The notes beneath the pieces are model-generated. The model searched no databases. It was not told the origin of the DNA and was given only the letters and a program-made list of their open reading frames with translations. From Pseudomonadota bacterium (GTDB taxonomy: Bacteria > Pseudomonadota > Alphaproteobacteria > Acetobacterales > Acetobacteraceae), in assembly GCA_021807465.1 (NCBI GenBank), contig JAKBCX010000026.1, positions 1-9,875 on the forward strand: a stretch of DNA of 9,875 nt, given 5' to 3'. The translations under genes and the position numbers were made by a program. Positions within the stretch are counted from its first letter, which is position 1; each line of letters opens with the position of its first letter. Shown here piece by piece: positions 1-8,007 of this stretch.

Positions 1-165
1 ATCTCCGCACCCTACAATGGGAGCTCAAAATCTTACGTGATCAATCTGGAATGAAATTTACCTCGTTCGGTTTTCCGCGTTACACCAAAACAATTTTTCT
101 TCAAAATATCGCTATAAATGATGCGGCCGCCACGCTTCACGCGCAATGACCGCGTTAGGATAAGA
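1..165. other. AT-rich intergenic stretch, no gene seen
   Basis: No start-to-stop reading frame with protein-like content is visible here on either strand. The stretch is clearly richer in A+T than the genes to its right, mainly around 50-120, as expected of an intergenic region. It lies downstream of the leftward acyltransferase gene. I see no strong terminator hairpin with a T-run for that gene: only a 5-bp inverted repeat (GGATA / TATCC, 158-171) that overlaps its stop codon. I could not assign a sigma-70 promoter pair with any confidence. It may hold the upstream region of a gene beyond the left edge. Confidence 0.5.
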
Positions 166-1317
166 CTATCCCCCCCCGTCCATCCGGTACGGCCCTTCAG
201 CGCGCAACGCCTCCATCACTTCGCGTAGCTGAATCTGTTCCGCCTCCACAAAATCCGCCACCGCGCGGCGCAGCCCGGCGTGGCGGATAAAATGCGCCGA
301 GTAGGTGGGCATCGGCAAATAACCACGCTGGATCTTGTGATTTTCACCCTGCGCCCCGGCCTCTACACGCTGCAGGCCATGGGCAATAGCGTAGTCTATG
401 GCCTGGTAGTAGCACAGCTCAAAATGCAGGAACGGCGCGTCTTCCACACAGCCCCAATTGCGCCCATGCAGCACGCCATCGCCCAGCAGGTTGAGCGCCC
501 CGGCAATGGGCCTGCCGTCGCGCTCGGCGACCATCAGCACCACCCGGTCAGCCAGCCGCTCGCCCAGCAGGGGGAAAAATTCAGGCGTAAGGTAGGCACC
601 ACCCCATTTGCGGTCTGTGGTGTTTGTATAAAAACGGTAAAAATGGCGCCAGATTTCTGGTGTGAGCGCCGCACCGGAAAGAGCGCGGAACGTAAGGCCA
701 GCCTGTGCCTCGCGGCGCTCACGCCGTATCGCCTTACGTTTACGCGAGGAAAGGGCAGCGAGAAAATCTTCGAAATTAGCGTACCCTTGGTTCTGCCAAT
801 GGCACTGCATGCCCAAGCGCTGCAGCCAGCCAGCCTCGCCCAGCCCTTGCCACTCTTCTTCCGTGCAAAACGTGACATGCGCCGAGGAACAATCCAGCTC
901 CCCGGCCAATGCCTCTACCACCCGTGCCAGTGCCGCCACGCTTACCCCGGGCCGCCGCATAAGGCGCGGGCCAGGCACGGGCGAGAACGGGGCGGCAAGC
1001 TGCAATTTAGGATAATAGCGCCCGCCCGCACGCTCCAGCGCGTTGGCCCAGGCGTGGTCGAATACATACTCGCCGTAAGAATGTGCCTTGGCATAGGCGG
1101 GAAGTACGGCCGCCACTTCGCCGGCATCGTCCACCAAGGCGGCATAGCGCGGGTACCAGCCCGTTTCTCCACCAACCGAGCCGCTATCTTCCAGTGTTGA
1201 TAGGAAAGCGTAGGAAATGAAAGGATTGCCTGTGCCGGCACATGCGTCCCAGGCAGCTTGCCCGATGGCGGCAATACGCGGATAAACCTGCAAGCTCAGC
1301 GATGTCTGGTCGGCCAT
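166..1317 (-). CDS. FemAB-like / GNAT-fold acyltransferase (PF04339-type, former DUF482)
   Basis: With the start at 1317 the product has 383 residues. It resembles the PF04339 'peptidoglycan biosynthesis/recognition' family, a GNAT-fold relative of the FemAB aminoacyltransferases. Family-type stretches run in order: NPFISYAFL (31-39), TGWYPRY (52-58), YGEYVFDHAW (81-90), YYPKLQLAAPFSPVPGPR (101-118), HWQNQGY (173-179), SSRKRKAIRRER (190-201), TDRKWGGAYLTPEFF (234-248), GRNWGC (285-290) and GAQGENHKIQRGYLP (321-335). No signal peptide or membrane segment is visible, so it is probably cytosolic. The substrate is unknown for the family; N-acylation or aminoacyl transfer is inference from the fold. 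An upstream ATG at 1383 would add 22 residues unlike the family (including MQIPPYG) and would overlap the divergent pepN start, so I prefer 1317. Neither start has a clear Shine-Dalgarno sequence. The last codons are Gly-Gly-Gly read from a G8 run. Confidence 0.82.
   Translation of the reverse strand: MADQTSLSLQVYPRIAAIGQAAWDACAGTGNPFISYAFLSTLEDSGSVGGETGWYPRYAALVDDAGEVAAVLPAYAKAHSYGEYVFDHAWANALERAGGRYYPKLQLAAPFSPVPGPRLMRRPGVSVAALARVVEALAGELDCSSAHVTFCTEEEWQGLGEAGWLQRLGMQCHWQNQGYANFEDFLAALSSRKRKAIRRERREAQAGLTFRALSGAALTPEIWRHFYRFYTNTTDRKWGGAYLTPEFFPLLGERLADRVVLMVAERDGRPIAGALNLLGDGVLHGRNWGCVEDAPFLHFELCYYQAIDYAIAHGLQRVEAGAQGENHKIQRGYLPMPTYSAHFIRHAGLRRAVADFVEAEQIQLREVMEALRAEGPYRMDGGG
170..177 (-). 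repeat. G8 homopolymer at the 3' end of the acyltransferase gene
   Basis: Eight consecutive C on the + strand (G8 on the coding strand) encode the terminal Gly-Gly-Gly just before the TAG stop. Runs of this length are prone to polymerase slippage and to sequencing error. A one-base change would only alter the extreme C-terminus: +1 adds a few codons before TAA, and -1 reads further into the downstream DNA. A functional switch is therefore unlikely. Confidence 0.6.
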
Positions 1318-1358
1318 GGCCCACATTTGGCGCGGCCAGCCGCATTTTGCCAGACCAT

Positions 1359-1367
1359 AAGGGGGAA
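1359..1367 (+). promoter_or_regulatory. Ribosome binding site of pepN
   Basis: The sequence AAGGGGGAA ends its G-run 7 bases before the ATG at 1373. This purine-rich Shine-Dalgarno-like site fixes the pepN start. It also argues against the longer form of the divergent acyltransferase gene, whose 1383 start would lie inside pepN. The 55 bases between the two chosen starts hold no convincing -35/-10 pair, so the pepN promoter probably lies inside the neighbouring reading frame. Confidence 0.65.
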
Positions 1368-1372
1368 TTTGC

Positions 1373-3955
1373 ATGACCGCCACTACCGCACGCCAGCCTG
1401 TAAAACTCGCGGACTATCGCCCCCCAACCTTCGCCGTCTTGCATGTGGCGCTGGATTTCACCCTCGACCCGGCCCGCACCATCGTGCGCGCCAAGCTAAC
1501 CCTCCGCCGCCAGGCCCCCGGCCCATTGCGGCTGGATGGGCGTAAGCTGAAGTTGCGCGCCATTGCGATAGAGGAAGAGACACTTGGCGATAATCGTTAC
1601 GAATTAGACGATTACGGCCTGACCATACACGCCCCCCCGGACGAATTCACGCTCTCCACCGAGGTAGAGATAGCGCCGGAGACGAATACCGAACTCTCAG
1701 GCCTTTACATGTCCGGCAGCGGCTTCTTCACCCAATGCGAGCCGGAAGGGTTCCGCAAAATCACCTTCTTCCCCGACCGGCCCGATGTAATGGCCCGCTA
1801 CCGCGTGACCATGCGCGCCAATGCCACGAAATACCCAGTGCTTTTGTGCAACGGCAATCTACTGGCAAAGGGCGAAGAGAATGGGCAAGTCTGGGCCGAA
1901 TGGGAGGACCCGCACCCAAAGCCCTCCTACCTGTTCGCGCTCGTCGCCGCGAACCTCGTTGCTGTTCATGATACGTTTACCACCAAATCGGGCCGCGAGG
2001 TGCAGCTGGGCATTTGGGTGGAACATGGCGACGAAACGCGCTGCGGCCATGCCATGGAGTCGCTAAAGCGCGCGATGCGCTGGGACGAAGAGGTTTTCGG
2101 ACTGGAATATGACCTCGATATTTTCAACATCGCCGCCGTGTCGGACTTCAATGCCGGGGCCATGGAAAATAAGGGCCTGAATATCTTCAATACCGCCTAT
2201 GTGCTGGCAAGCGCCGAGACCGCAACGGATACTGATTTTCAGAATGTGGAACGCGTGATCGCTCATGAATATTTCCATAACTGGACCGGCGACCGCGTAA
2301 CCTGCCGCGACTGGTTTCAGCTCTCGCTAAAGGAGGGGCTCACCGTCTTCCGCGACCAGGAATATATGGCTGACCAGTTCTCCGCACCGGTTAAGCGCAT
2401 TGCGGATGTTAGAATGCTTCGCACTACACAATTTCGTGATGACGCGGGGCCGCTGGCGCACCCGGTACGGCCGGCCAGCTACCTGGAGATCAACAACTTC
2501 TACACTACCACCATCTACGAAAAGGGCGCGGAGGTAGTAAGGATGATCCGCACGCTGATCGGGCGGGATGCATTTCGTAAAGGCATGGCGCTGTATATTT
2601 CAAAAAACGACAATTCCGCCGCCACGGTCGAGGACTTCGCCGCCGCCATGCAGGAAGCGGCGCCAGAATGCGATTTGCGTCAGATCATGCGCTGGTATAA
2701 TCAGGCTGGCACGCCGGAAATAACGGTGCGAGAGGCTTACGATTCTGCCCGCAAGATATTTACACTAACATTCAGCCAGCATACCAATGCCACGCCCGGG
2801 CAGAAACATAAGGAACCATTCCTCATCCCCGTGGCCATGGGAATACTGGATGAGACCGGGCGGGAGATATATAAGGAGACTCTGGTGCTAAGCCAGGCGG
2901 AGCAGAGCTTCAGCTTTTCGGGCATTCCGGCCGGGGCCATACCATCCCTGTTCCGCGACTTTTCGGCACCGGTGAAGCTGAAAGGCCAGAGCCGCCAACG
3001 TCTCGCCTTCCTGGCCGCACACGATACTGACTTGTTCAACCGCTGGGACGCGCTGCAGCAATATGCCAGCGCTGTGCTGCTGGACGCGGTGGCGGCGCAT
3101 CAGCAAGGACGGTCTTTTGTTCTGGCTGAGGGTCTGCGCACGGCCATCGCTGCCATCCTCAGCACTGCGGCCCAGGATGCCGCCTTCGCCGCCGAGGCGC
3201 TATTGCTGCCCGCCGAAGGCTTGCTGGCCGATGAGATGCCCGTGGCGGACCCCGTGGCAATTCACCATGTGCGCGAGGCCGCGCGGCGTGCCTTGGGCCA
3301 GGCATTGCAGAGCGCATTTGCCACGACTTACGAAAAATTTGGGCACGAGGCCGCCGATGACAAAAGCGGCGCCGCCATGGCCGGACGGGCGTTGAAAAAT
3401 GCGGCCCTCGCCTACCTATGTGCCGCGGGCGATACCAGCCAAGCCAGCGCCCAATTCGCCGCCGCGCGTAACATGACCGACACTCTGGCCGCGCTAACCA
3501 ATTTGGCTGACACCGCCAGCCCGGCGCGCGAGGAGGCGCTGGCCACGTTTTACGCACGCTGGCAGAACACGCCGCTGGTGCTGGATAAATGGTTCGCCGT
3601 GCAGGCGCGCAGCGCAGCCCCCGACACGCTGGCCCGCGTGCAAGCACTCACCACGCACGACAAGTTCGACATGCGCAACCCCAACCGCGTGCGCGCGCTC
3701 ATCGGCTCGTTCACCGGCAATGCGGCCAAGTTTCACGATACCTCGGGCGCGGGTTATAATTTGCTGGCGGACATGGTGCTGCGCCTGGACCCGGCCAATC
3801 CGCAAATCGCCGCGCGGCTGCTTACAGCGCTTGGCACTTGGCGGCGGTTCGATGCCGCGCGGCAAAGCCTTATGCGCGCCGCGCTGGAGCGCATATTGGC
3901 GCGCGAAAACCTGAGCCACAACAGCTACGAGATGGCCTCCAAGGCCCTCGCCTAA
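1373..3955 (+). CDS. pepN: Aminopeptidase N (M1 zinc metallopeptidase)
   Basis: This cytosolic M1-family zinc exopeptidase removes N-terminal amino acids from peptides in the last steps of protein turnover. The product has 860 residues, close to the 870 of E. coli PepN, and the key residues sit within one position of the E. coli numbering. They are Gln121 (QCEPEGFR, substrate N-terminus), the exopeptidase motif GAMEN at 262-266, the zinc motif HEYFHNW with His298, Glu299 and His302, the third ligand Glu321 (LKEGLTVF), and the transition-state Tyr382 (IYEKGAEVVRM). An N-terminal beta domain, the thermolysin-like domain (about 195-445), a small beta domain and an Ala-rich helical C-terminal domain (about 545-860) follow the family order. 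There is no signal peptide. A good Shine-Dalgarno sequence precedes the start. The next gene begins 16 bases after the stop, so pepN is likely first in a three-gene operon with two glutathione S-transferases. Nothing appears truncated and all catalytic residues are present. Confidence 0.97.
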   Translation: MTATTARQPVKLADYRPPTFAVLHVALDFTLDPARTIVRAKLTLRRQAPGPLRLDGRKLKLRAIAIEEETLGDNRYELDDYGLTIHAPPDEFTLSTEVEIAPETNTELSGLYMSGSGFFTQCEPEGFRKITFFPDRPDVMARYRVTMRANATKYPVLLCNGNLLAKGEENGQVWAEWEDPHPKPSYLFALVAANLVAVHDTFTTKSGREVQLGIWVEHGDETRCGHAMESLKRAMRWDEEVFGLEYDLDIFNIAAVSDFNAGAMENKGLNIFNTAYVLASAETATDTDFQNVERVIAHEYFHNWTGDRVTCRDWFQLSLKEGLTVFRDQEYMADQFSAPVKRIADVRMLRTTQFRDDAGPLAHPVRPASYLEINNFYTTTIYEKGAEVVRMIRTLIGRDAFRKGMALYISKNDNSAATVEDFAAAMQEAAPECDLRQIMRWYNQAGTPEITVREAYDSARKIFTLTFSQHTNATPGQKHKEPFLIPVAMGILDETGREIYKETLVLSQAEQSFSFSGIPAGAIPSLFRDFSAPVKLKGQSRQRLAFLAAHDTDLFNRWDALQQYASAVLLDAVAAHQQGRSFVLAEGLRTAIAAILSTAAQDAAFAAEALLLPAEGLLADEMPVADPVAIHHVREAARRALGQALQSAFATTYEKFGHEAADDKSGAAMAGRALKNAALAYLCAAGDTSQASAQFAAARNMTDTLAALTNLADTASPAREEALATFYARWQNTPLVLDKWFAVQARSAAPDTLARVQALTTHDKFDMRNPNRVRALIGSFTGNAAKFHDTSGAGYNLLADMVLRLDPANPQIAARLLTALGTWRRFDAARQSLMRAALERILARENLSHNSYEMASKALA

Positions 3956-3971
3956 CGCCGGAGTAAAGGGA

Positions 3972-4658
3972 ATGATCGAACTTTATTACTGGACGACGCC
4001 GAACGGGCATAAGATTACGATTTTTCTCGAAGAGGCTGGGATGGATTACGAAATCCATCCAGTGAATATCAGCACGGGCGAGCAGTTCGCCGAGGCGTTC
4101 CTGCGCATCGCGCCCAATAACCGCATCCCCGCCATACGCGACACTGCACCGGCAGATGGCGGCGCGCCCATCAGCATTTTCGAATCCGGCGCCATTCTTG
4201 AATATCTTGCCGAGAAGAGCGGGGAATTCCTGCCCGCCGTGCCGCGCGATAAATATAATGTGCTGCAATGGCTTTACTGGCAGATGGCCGGGCTGGGGCC
4301 GATGGCCGGGCAAAACCATCACTTCGTACAATATGCGCCCGAACGGATTCCGTATGCAATGGAACGCTATGTCAAGGAGACCAATCGGCTTTATGGGGTT
4401 CTCAACAAGCAGCTTGCGGACAAAGAGTACATCGCCGGCGCCTATTCCATTGCCGACATGGCCTGCTACCCGTGGATTGTACCGTATGAGCGCCAGCAGC
4501 AAAATCTCGACGATTTCCCCAACCTCAAACGCTGGTTCAACGCCATGGCGGCACGCCCGGCTGTGCAGCGTGCCTATGCCCGCGCCAAAGAGGTGAATGA
4601 GGCCTCCACAGTCACACCGGAATCACGCACGATCCTGTTCGGCCAGGCGGCGCGATGA
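3972..4658 (+). CDS. yfcG: YfcG-like glutathione S-transferase / disulfide-bond oxidoreductase
   Basis: The 228-residue protein closely resembles E. coli YfcG, a Nu-class glutathione S-transferase-like enzyme that uses two bound glutathiones to reduce disulfides. An N-terminal thioredoxin-fold domain (about 1-85) is followed by an all-helical domain. The YfcG signature TTPNGHKI keeps Thr9 and Asn11, the residues described for glutathione binding. It is followed by FLRIAPNNRIPAI (43-55) with the cis-proline Pro53, and by Glu71-Ser72 of FESGAI, which hold the glutathione gamma-glutamyl group. In the helical domain LGPMAGQNHHF (108-118) and YSIADMACYPW (158-168) match the subfamily closely. There is no N-terminal catalytic cysteine, as in YfcG. 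GGAG at 3960-3963, 8 bases before the ATG, is a good ribosome binding site. The gene sits 16 bases after pepN and overlaps the next gene by 4 bases. The subfamily call is strong; the in vivo substrate is not known from sequence. Confidence 0.93.
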   Translation: MIELYYWTTPNGHKITIFLEEAGMDYEIHPVNISTGEQFAEAFLRIAPNNRIPAIRDTAPADGGAPISIFESGAILEYLAEKSGEFLPAVPRDKYNVLQWLYWQMAGLGPMAGQNHHFVQYAPERIPYAMERYVKETNRLYGVLNKQLADKEYIAGAYSIADMACYPWIVPYERQQQNLDDFPNLKRWFNAMAARPAVQRAYARAKEVNEASTVTPESRTILFGQAAR

Positions 4659-5320
4659 CACGTCTGCTCTACGACCTTGCCGCCGCCGACCCGGATTTGC
4701 GCTTCAGCCCGTTCTGCTGGCGCGCCAAATTAGCGCTTGCGCATAAAAACCTCAGTTACGAGACAATCCCCTGGCGCTTCACGGAAAAAGACGCCATCGC
4801 CTTTTCCGGCCAGGACAAGGTGCCCGTGCTGGTGGATAGCGGTAAGGTCGTGAGTGATAGCCAGGCGATTGCCGAATATCTGGAAGCTGCCTACCCCAAC
4901 GAGCCGCCGCTTTACGGCGAGCCTCCGGCGCAGGCATTGACCGGTTACGTGAAGGCCTGGACCGAGCGGGTGCTGCAGCCAGCCCTCGTGCATGTTCTGG
5001 CGCCAGACATTCACACCAAGCTGCATGAACGTGACCAGGAGTATTTCCGCCGTTCGCGCGAAGCGCGGCTGGGCTGTACGCTGGAAGAGCTGGCGGCCAG
5101 GCGCGGTCAGTCCGTCGCCATCTTCCAATCCACGCTGGCCCCGCTACTGGCATTGCTGGGCGAGCAGGCATTTATCGCCGGCGAAGCGCCGAATTATGCC
5201 GACCATATCGTCTTCGGCGCTCTGCAATGGGCCAGGCTTATGTCCTCTACCCCGCTTTTTGCCGCAGACAGCCCCATCATCACCTGGATGGGTGCCGTGC
5301 TGCACACTTACGGGCTGTAA
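4655..5320 (+). CDS. Glutathione S-transferase family protein, beta-etherase-like
   Basis: The 221-residue protein has the two-domain glutathione S-transferase layout. Residues 1-82 form a thioredoxin-like domain with FSPFCWRAKLALAHK (17-31), the conserved Val56-Pro57 (cis-proline loop, KVPVLVD) and the gamma-glutamyl-binding Asp68-Ser69 (VVSDSQAIAEYLE). The rest is a helical domain ending in a NYADHIVFGALQW segment (180-192) that contains the usual N-capping box Asp183. The SPFCWR wording recalls the LigE/LigF-type beta-etherase and fungal GSTFuA branch, so cleavage of ether or thioether bonds with glutathione is possible. The physiological substrate cannot be read from the sequence. The start ATGA overlaps the stop of the preceding yfcG-like gene, which implies translational coupling; no strong Shine-Dalgarno sequence is present. 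It is the last gene of the likely pepN operon and ends about 70 bases before a terminator hairpin. A general stress or detoxification role is the main alternative. Confidence 0.87.
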   Translation: MTRLLYDLAAADPDLRFSPFCWRAKLALAHKNLSYETIPWRFTEKDAIAFSGQDKVPVLVDSGKVVSDSQAIAEYLEAAYPNEPPLYGEPPAQALTGYVKAWTERVLQPALVHVLAPDIHTKLHERDQEYFRRSREARLGCTLEELAARRGQSVAIFQSTLAPLLALLGEQAFIAGEAPNYADHIVFGALQWARLMSSTPLFAADSPIITWMGAVLHTYGL

Positions 5321-5391
5321 GCCGCACAGCGTTGTGCGCGCCACATCAGTTCTGCCTGTCCAGCGCCCTTAAAAGGCAACGCCGCAAAACA

Positions 5392-5420
5392 AAAACCCCG
5401 CCAAAATTTGACGGGGTTTT
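5392..5420. terminator. Two-way intrinsic terminator between the GST gene and fusA
   Basis: AAAACCCCG (5392-5400) pairs with CGGGGTTTT (5412-5420) around an 11-base loop. On the - strand the GC stem is followed by TTTTTGTTTT, a good terminator tail for fusA. On the + strand only four T follow, so termination of the pepN-GST operon may be weaker. The position between two convergent genes fits a shared terminator. Confidence 0.8.
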
Positions 5421-5434
5421 GCCAGCCGGTTGAA

Positions 5435-5450
5435 GGCGCCTCGCGGCGCC
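5435..5450 (-). other. GC-only hairpin in the fusA 3' untranslated region
   Basis: GGCGCC (5435-5440) and GGCGCC (5445-5450) form a perfect 6-bp stem with a 4-base loop, 7 bases after the fusA stop codon. Read on the fusA strand the loop is GCGA, which fits the stable GNRA tetraloop pattern. No T-run follows, so it is not a terminator by itself. It may protect the 3' end of the message or act together with the terminator just downstream; that role is inference. Confidence 0.45.
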
Positions 5451-5457
5451 GTTCCGT

Positions 5458-7539
5458 TTACGCGCTCTTGGCCATAATCTCGTCCGCGATATTCCGCGGC
5501 ACCGGGTCATAATGGTGGAACTGCATGGTAAAGCTCGCGCGGCCCTTGGTCATGGAGCGCAGGTGCGAGATATAGCCGAACATCTCCTTCAGCGGCACAT
5601 GCGCGCGCACGATAATGGTGCTGCCCGAGCTTTCCTGGTTCTGGATCATGCCGCGGCGGCGGTTCAAATCGCCCACCACGTCGCCCACATGGTCCTGCGG
5701 GGTGGTGATTTCCACGTCCATGATCGGTTCCAGGATAATCGGGCTGGCCTTCTTCATGCCTTCACGGAAGCAGGCCTTGGCGGCGATTTCGAACGCCAGG
5801 GCGCTTGAGTCCACGTCGTGGTACTTGCCATCCACCAATGTGTACTTGAAGTCCACAGTGGGGAAGCCGGCCAGCACGCCGGTATCAGCCTGGTTCTTGA
5901 TGCCCTTTTCCACCGCCGGAATGTATTCCTTCGGAATCGCGCCGCCGACGATGCTGTTCTCGAACACAATACCTTCGTTCCGCTCCAACGGCTCGAACAC
6001 GATCTTCACCTCAGCATACTGGCCAGAACCGCCAGACTGCTTCTTGTGGGTGTAGGTCTCGGTGTGCTGCTTGCTGATGGTCTCACGGTAAGCCACCTGC
6101 GGCGCGCCGATATTGGCGTCCACGCCATATTCGCGGCGGAGGCGGTCGATGATGATCTCCAGGTGTAGCTCTCCCATACCGGAGAGGATGGTCTGGCCGG
6201 TTTCCTGGTCGGTCTTCAGGCGCAGGGACGGGTCTTCCGCCGCCAGCTTCTGCAGGCCGAGCGTCATCTTCTCGACGCCTTCCTTGGTCTTCGGCTCCAC
6301 CGAGATATCGATAACCGGGACCGGGAAAGCCATGCGTTCCAGCACCACCGGGTCTTCGGCAGCGGCCAGCGTATCACCCGTGCCGGTATCCTTCAGGCCC
6401 ACGAACGCCACGATGTCGCCGGCCGTAACCTCGGTCAGTTCCTGGCGCTTATCGGCATGCATCTGGTACATGCGGCCGATACGCTCCTTATGGCCCTTGG
6501 TGGTGTTCAGCACGGAATCGCCGCTCTTCAGCGTGCCGGCATAAACGCGCACGAAGGTGAGCGAGCCGTATTTGTCGTTGATGATCTTGAAGGCGAGACC
6601 GGCAAACGGGGCCTTCGGATCGGCCTTGATGCGGCGGGCGTTCGGATCCTCCTCATGCCCTTCTTCTGGCGCCACCTTAATGCCCGGCACGTCTTCGGGG
6701 GAAGGCAGATAGTCCAGCACGGCATCCAGCAGCGGCTGCACGCCCTTGTTTTTGAAGGCAGTGCCGCACAGCACGGGGCGGAATTCGCCGGAGATGGTGC
6801 CTAGCTTGATGCAGCGCTTCAGCGTCTCAACTGAGACATCGCCCTTCTCAAAATACTCTTCCATGGCCACGGTATCCATGGCCAGGGCGGTGTCCAGTAG
6901 GGTCTGGCGGGCTTCGGCGGCCTTTTCCTTCATGTCGGCCGGAATTTCCTCGTCGTGGAACTTGGCGCCAAGCTCGCCGCCTTCCCACACAATGGCCTTC
7001 ATCTCCACCAGGTCCACCACGCCGAGGAAGTTATCCTCGATGCCGATGGGGAGCTGCAGCGGCAGCGCCACGATGTCCAGCTTCTCCTTCAGCGTGTCGA
7101 AGGCGCGGTAGAAATCGGCGCCGGTGCGGTCCAGCTTGTTGATGAAGATGATGCGCGGCACGTTATAACGGTCTGCCAGGCGCCAGTTGGTCTCGGATTG
7201 GGGCTGCACGCCGGCCACGCCCTCGATGATAAAAATGGCGCCATCGAGCACGCGCAAGCTGCGGTTCACCTCGATGTTGAAGTCGATGTGGCCGGGCGTG
7301 TCGATGATGTTGATGTTGTGCTCTTTCCACTTGCAGGTGACCGCGGCGGAGGTAATGGTAATGCCGCGCTCGCGCTCCTGAGCCATATAGTCAGTGGTAG
7401 TATTGCCATCATGCACCTCGCCGATTTTGTGCGAGACGCCGGTGTAGTAGAGGATGCGCTCCGTGGTGGTGGTTTTGCCCGCGTCGATATGCGCGGTGAT
7501 CCCGATATTGCGGATCTTGCCTAGGTCAGTCTCAGCCAT
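5458..7539 (-). CDS. fusA: Translation elongation factor G
   Basis: EF-G is the GTPase that moves tRNAs and mRNA through the ribosome after each peptide bond and, with RRF, splits spent ribosomes. The 693-residue product has the usual EF-G length. GTPase motifs are AHIDAGKT (16-23, P-loop), RERGITI (56-62, switch I), DTPGH with catalytic His84 (80-84), and NKLD (134-137; NKMD in many homologues). [17 protein letters not shown] follows as the G5 region. Domain II, domain III ([10 protein letters not shown]), domain IV with its tip region ([10 protein letters not shown]) and domain V ending [15 protein letters not shown] are all intact. The start at 7539 is preceded by TGGAGG at 5-base spacing and gives the standard N-terminus [10 protein letters not shown]. 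An in-frame ATG at 7584 would add 15 atypical residues. No rpsL, rpsG or tuf lies beside it: the downstream neighbour converges and the upstream one is divergent, so it is probably transcribed alone from the 7540-8012 region. It looks like the main housekeeping EF-G rather than a divergent paralogue. Confidence 0.97.
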   Translation of the reverse strand: MAETDLGKIRNIGITAHIDAGKTTTTERILYYTGVSHKIGEVHDGNTTTDYMAQERERGITITSAAVTCKWKEHNINIIDTPGHIDFNIEVNRSLRVLDGAIFIIEGVAGVQPQSETNWRLADRYNVPRIIFINKLDRTGADFYRAFDTLKEKLDIVALPLQLPIGIEDNFLGVVDLVEMKAIVWEGGELGAKFHDEEIPADMKEKAAEARQTLLDTALAMDTVAMEEYFEKGDVSVETLKRCIKLGTISGEFRPVLCGTAFKNKGVQPLLDAVLDYLPSPEDVPGIKVAPEEGHEEDPNARRIKADPKAPFAGLAFKIINDKYGSLTFVRVYAGTLKSGDSVLNTTKGHKERIGRMYQMHADKRQELTEVTAGDIVAFVGLKDTGTGDTLAAAEDPVVLERMAFPVPVIDISVEPKTKEGVEKMTLGLQKLAAEDPSLRLKTDQETGQTILSGMGELHLEIIIDRLRREYGVDANIGAPQVAYRETISKQHTETYTHKKQSGGSGQYAEVKIVFEPLERNEGIVFENSIVGGAIPKEYIPAVEKGIKNQADTGVLAGFPTVDFKYTLVDGKYHDVDSSALAFEIAAKACFREGMKKASPIILEPIMDVEITTPQDHVGDVVGDLNRRRGMIQNQESSGSTIIVRAHVPLKEMFGYISHLRSMTKGRASFTMQFHHYDPVPRNIADEIMAKSA

Positions 7540-7544
7540 CGTTG

Positions 7545-7550
7545 CCTCCA
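7545..7550 (-). promoter_or_regulatory. Ribosome binding site of fusA
   Basis: TGGAGG on the - strand lies 5 bases upstream of the ATG at 7539. It decides the fusA start in favour of 7539 over the in-frame ATG at 7584. Confidence 0.8.
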
Positions 7551-7977
7551 CGGGCGGAAAAATGTCAAACGGGTACGGCGCCACCTCAGGCGAGGTCGCG
7601 CGTATGGGTGCGGCTTTTGCGTCAGGGCGGGGCTTTTGGCAACCCTCAAAAATGGCGGCACTGTCACGCGCTGGCGGCGATTTGCAACATGGAGCCAGAA
7701 AAAAACGCAGTTATAACAGGTTATGGACTGGGCAACGGCAGTTGCGTCCATCCGCTTCGGCGTTTGGGCCGAGGCCGCTGGACAGTCCAGGGCATGACAC
7801 CAAGGCCTGACCTCCAACGCCTTTGCCGGGCGGGTAACCGGCGCGCAGGCTGTTTAGAGATGACCCTGCTATTGGCTGAAACCAGAGCGGATGGCCCAAA
7901 GGCAAGCATTTTGTCCCCCGGGGGGGCGCCATTTCCAGGCTGGCGCGGGTTTTCCCCGGCAGTACGGTTATTGCCCC

Positions 7978-8007
7978 TTGCGCGGGATTATCCGCACCAG
8001 TTAAAAT
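7978..8007 (+). promoter_or_regulatory. Possible promoter of the cupin gene, near-leaderless
   Basis: TTGCGC (7978-7983) and TAAAAT (8002-8007) form a sigma-70-like pair with an 18-base spacer (17 if TTAAAA is taken). A start site about 7 bases after the -10 box would fall at or beside the ATG at 8013. No Shine-Dalgarno sequence precedes that ATG, which agrees with a leaderless message. The -35 match is only moderate and this is not proven. Confidence 0.35.

Noticed and set aside
280..1200. A 306-codon + strand frame opposite the acyltransferase gene
   Set aside because: It is antisense to a protein with clear family motifs, and its translation is low-complexity and shows no recognisable domain; typical shadow frame in GC-rich DNA.
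3159..4502. Long - strand frames (3159-3647, 3494-3919, 3870-4502) opposite pepN and yfcG
   Set aside because: They overlap strongly supported genes, are rich in Arg/Ala/Pro, and show no domain pattern or ribosome binding site.
6955..7524. A 189-codon + strand frame opposite the fusA 5' half
   Set aside because: It lies entirely antisense to the conserved EF-G GTPase domain; its His/Asp/Val-rich translation is what the reverse of such a gene gives.
7563..7568. TTGACA on the - strand, a perfect -35 hexamer near fusA
   Set aside because: It is only about 24 bases upstream of the fusA ATG, so a matching -10 box would fall over the ribosome binding site and start codon, and none is present there.
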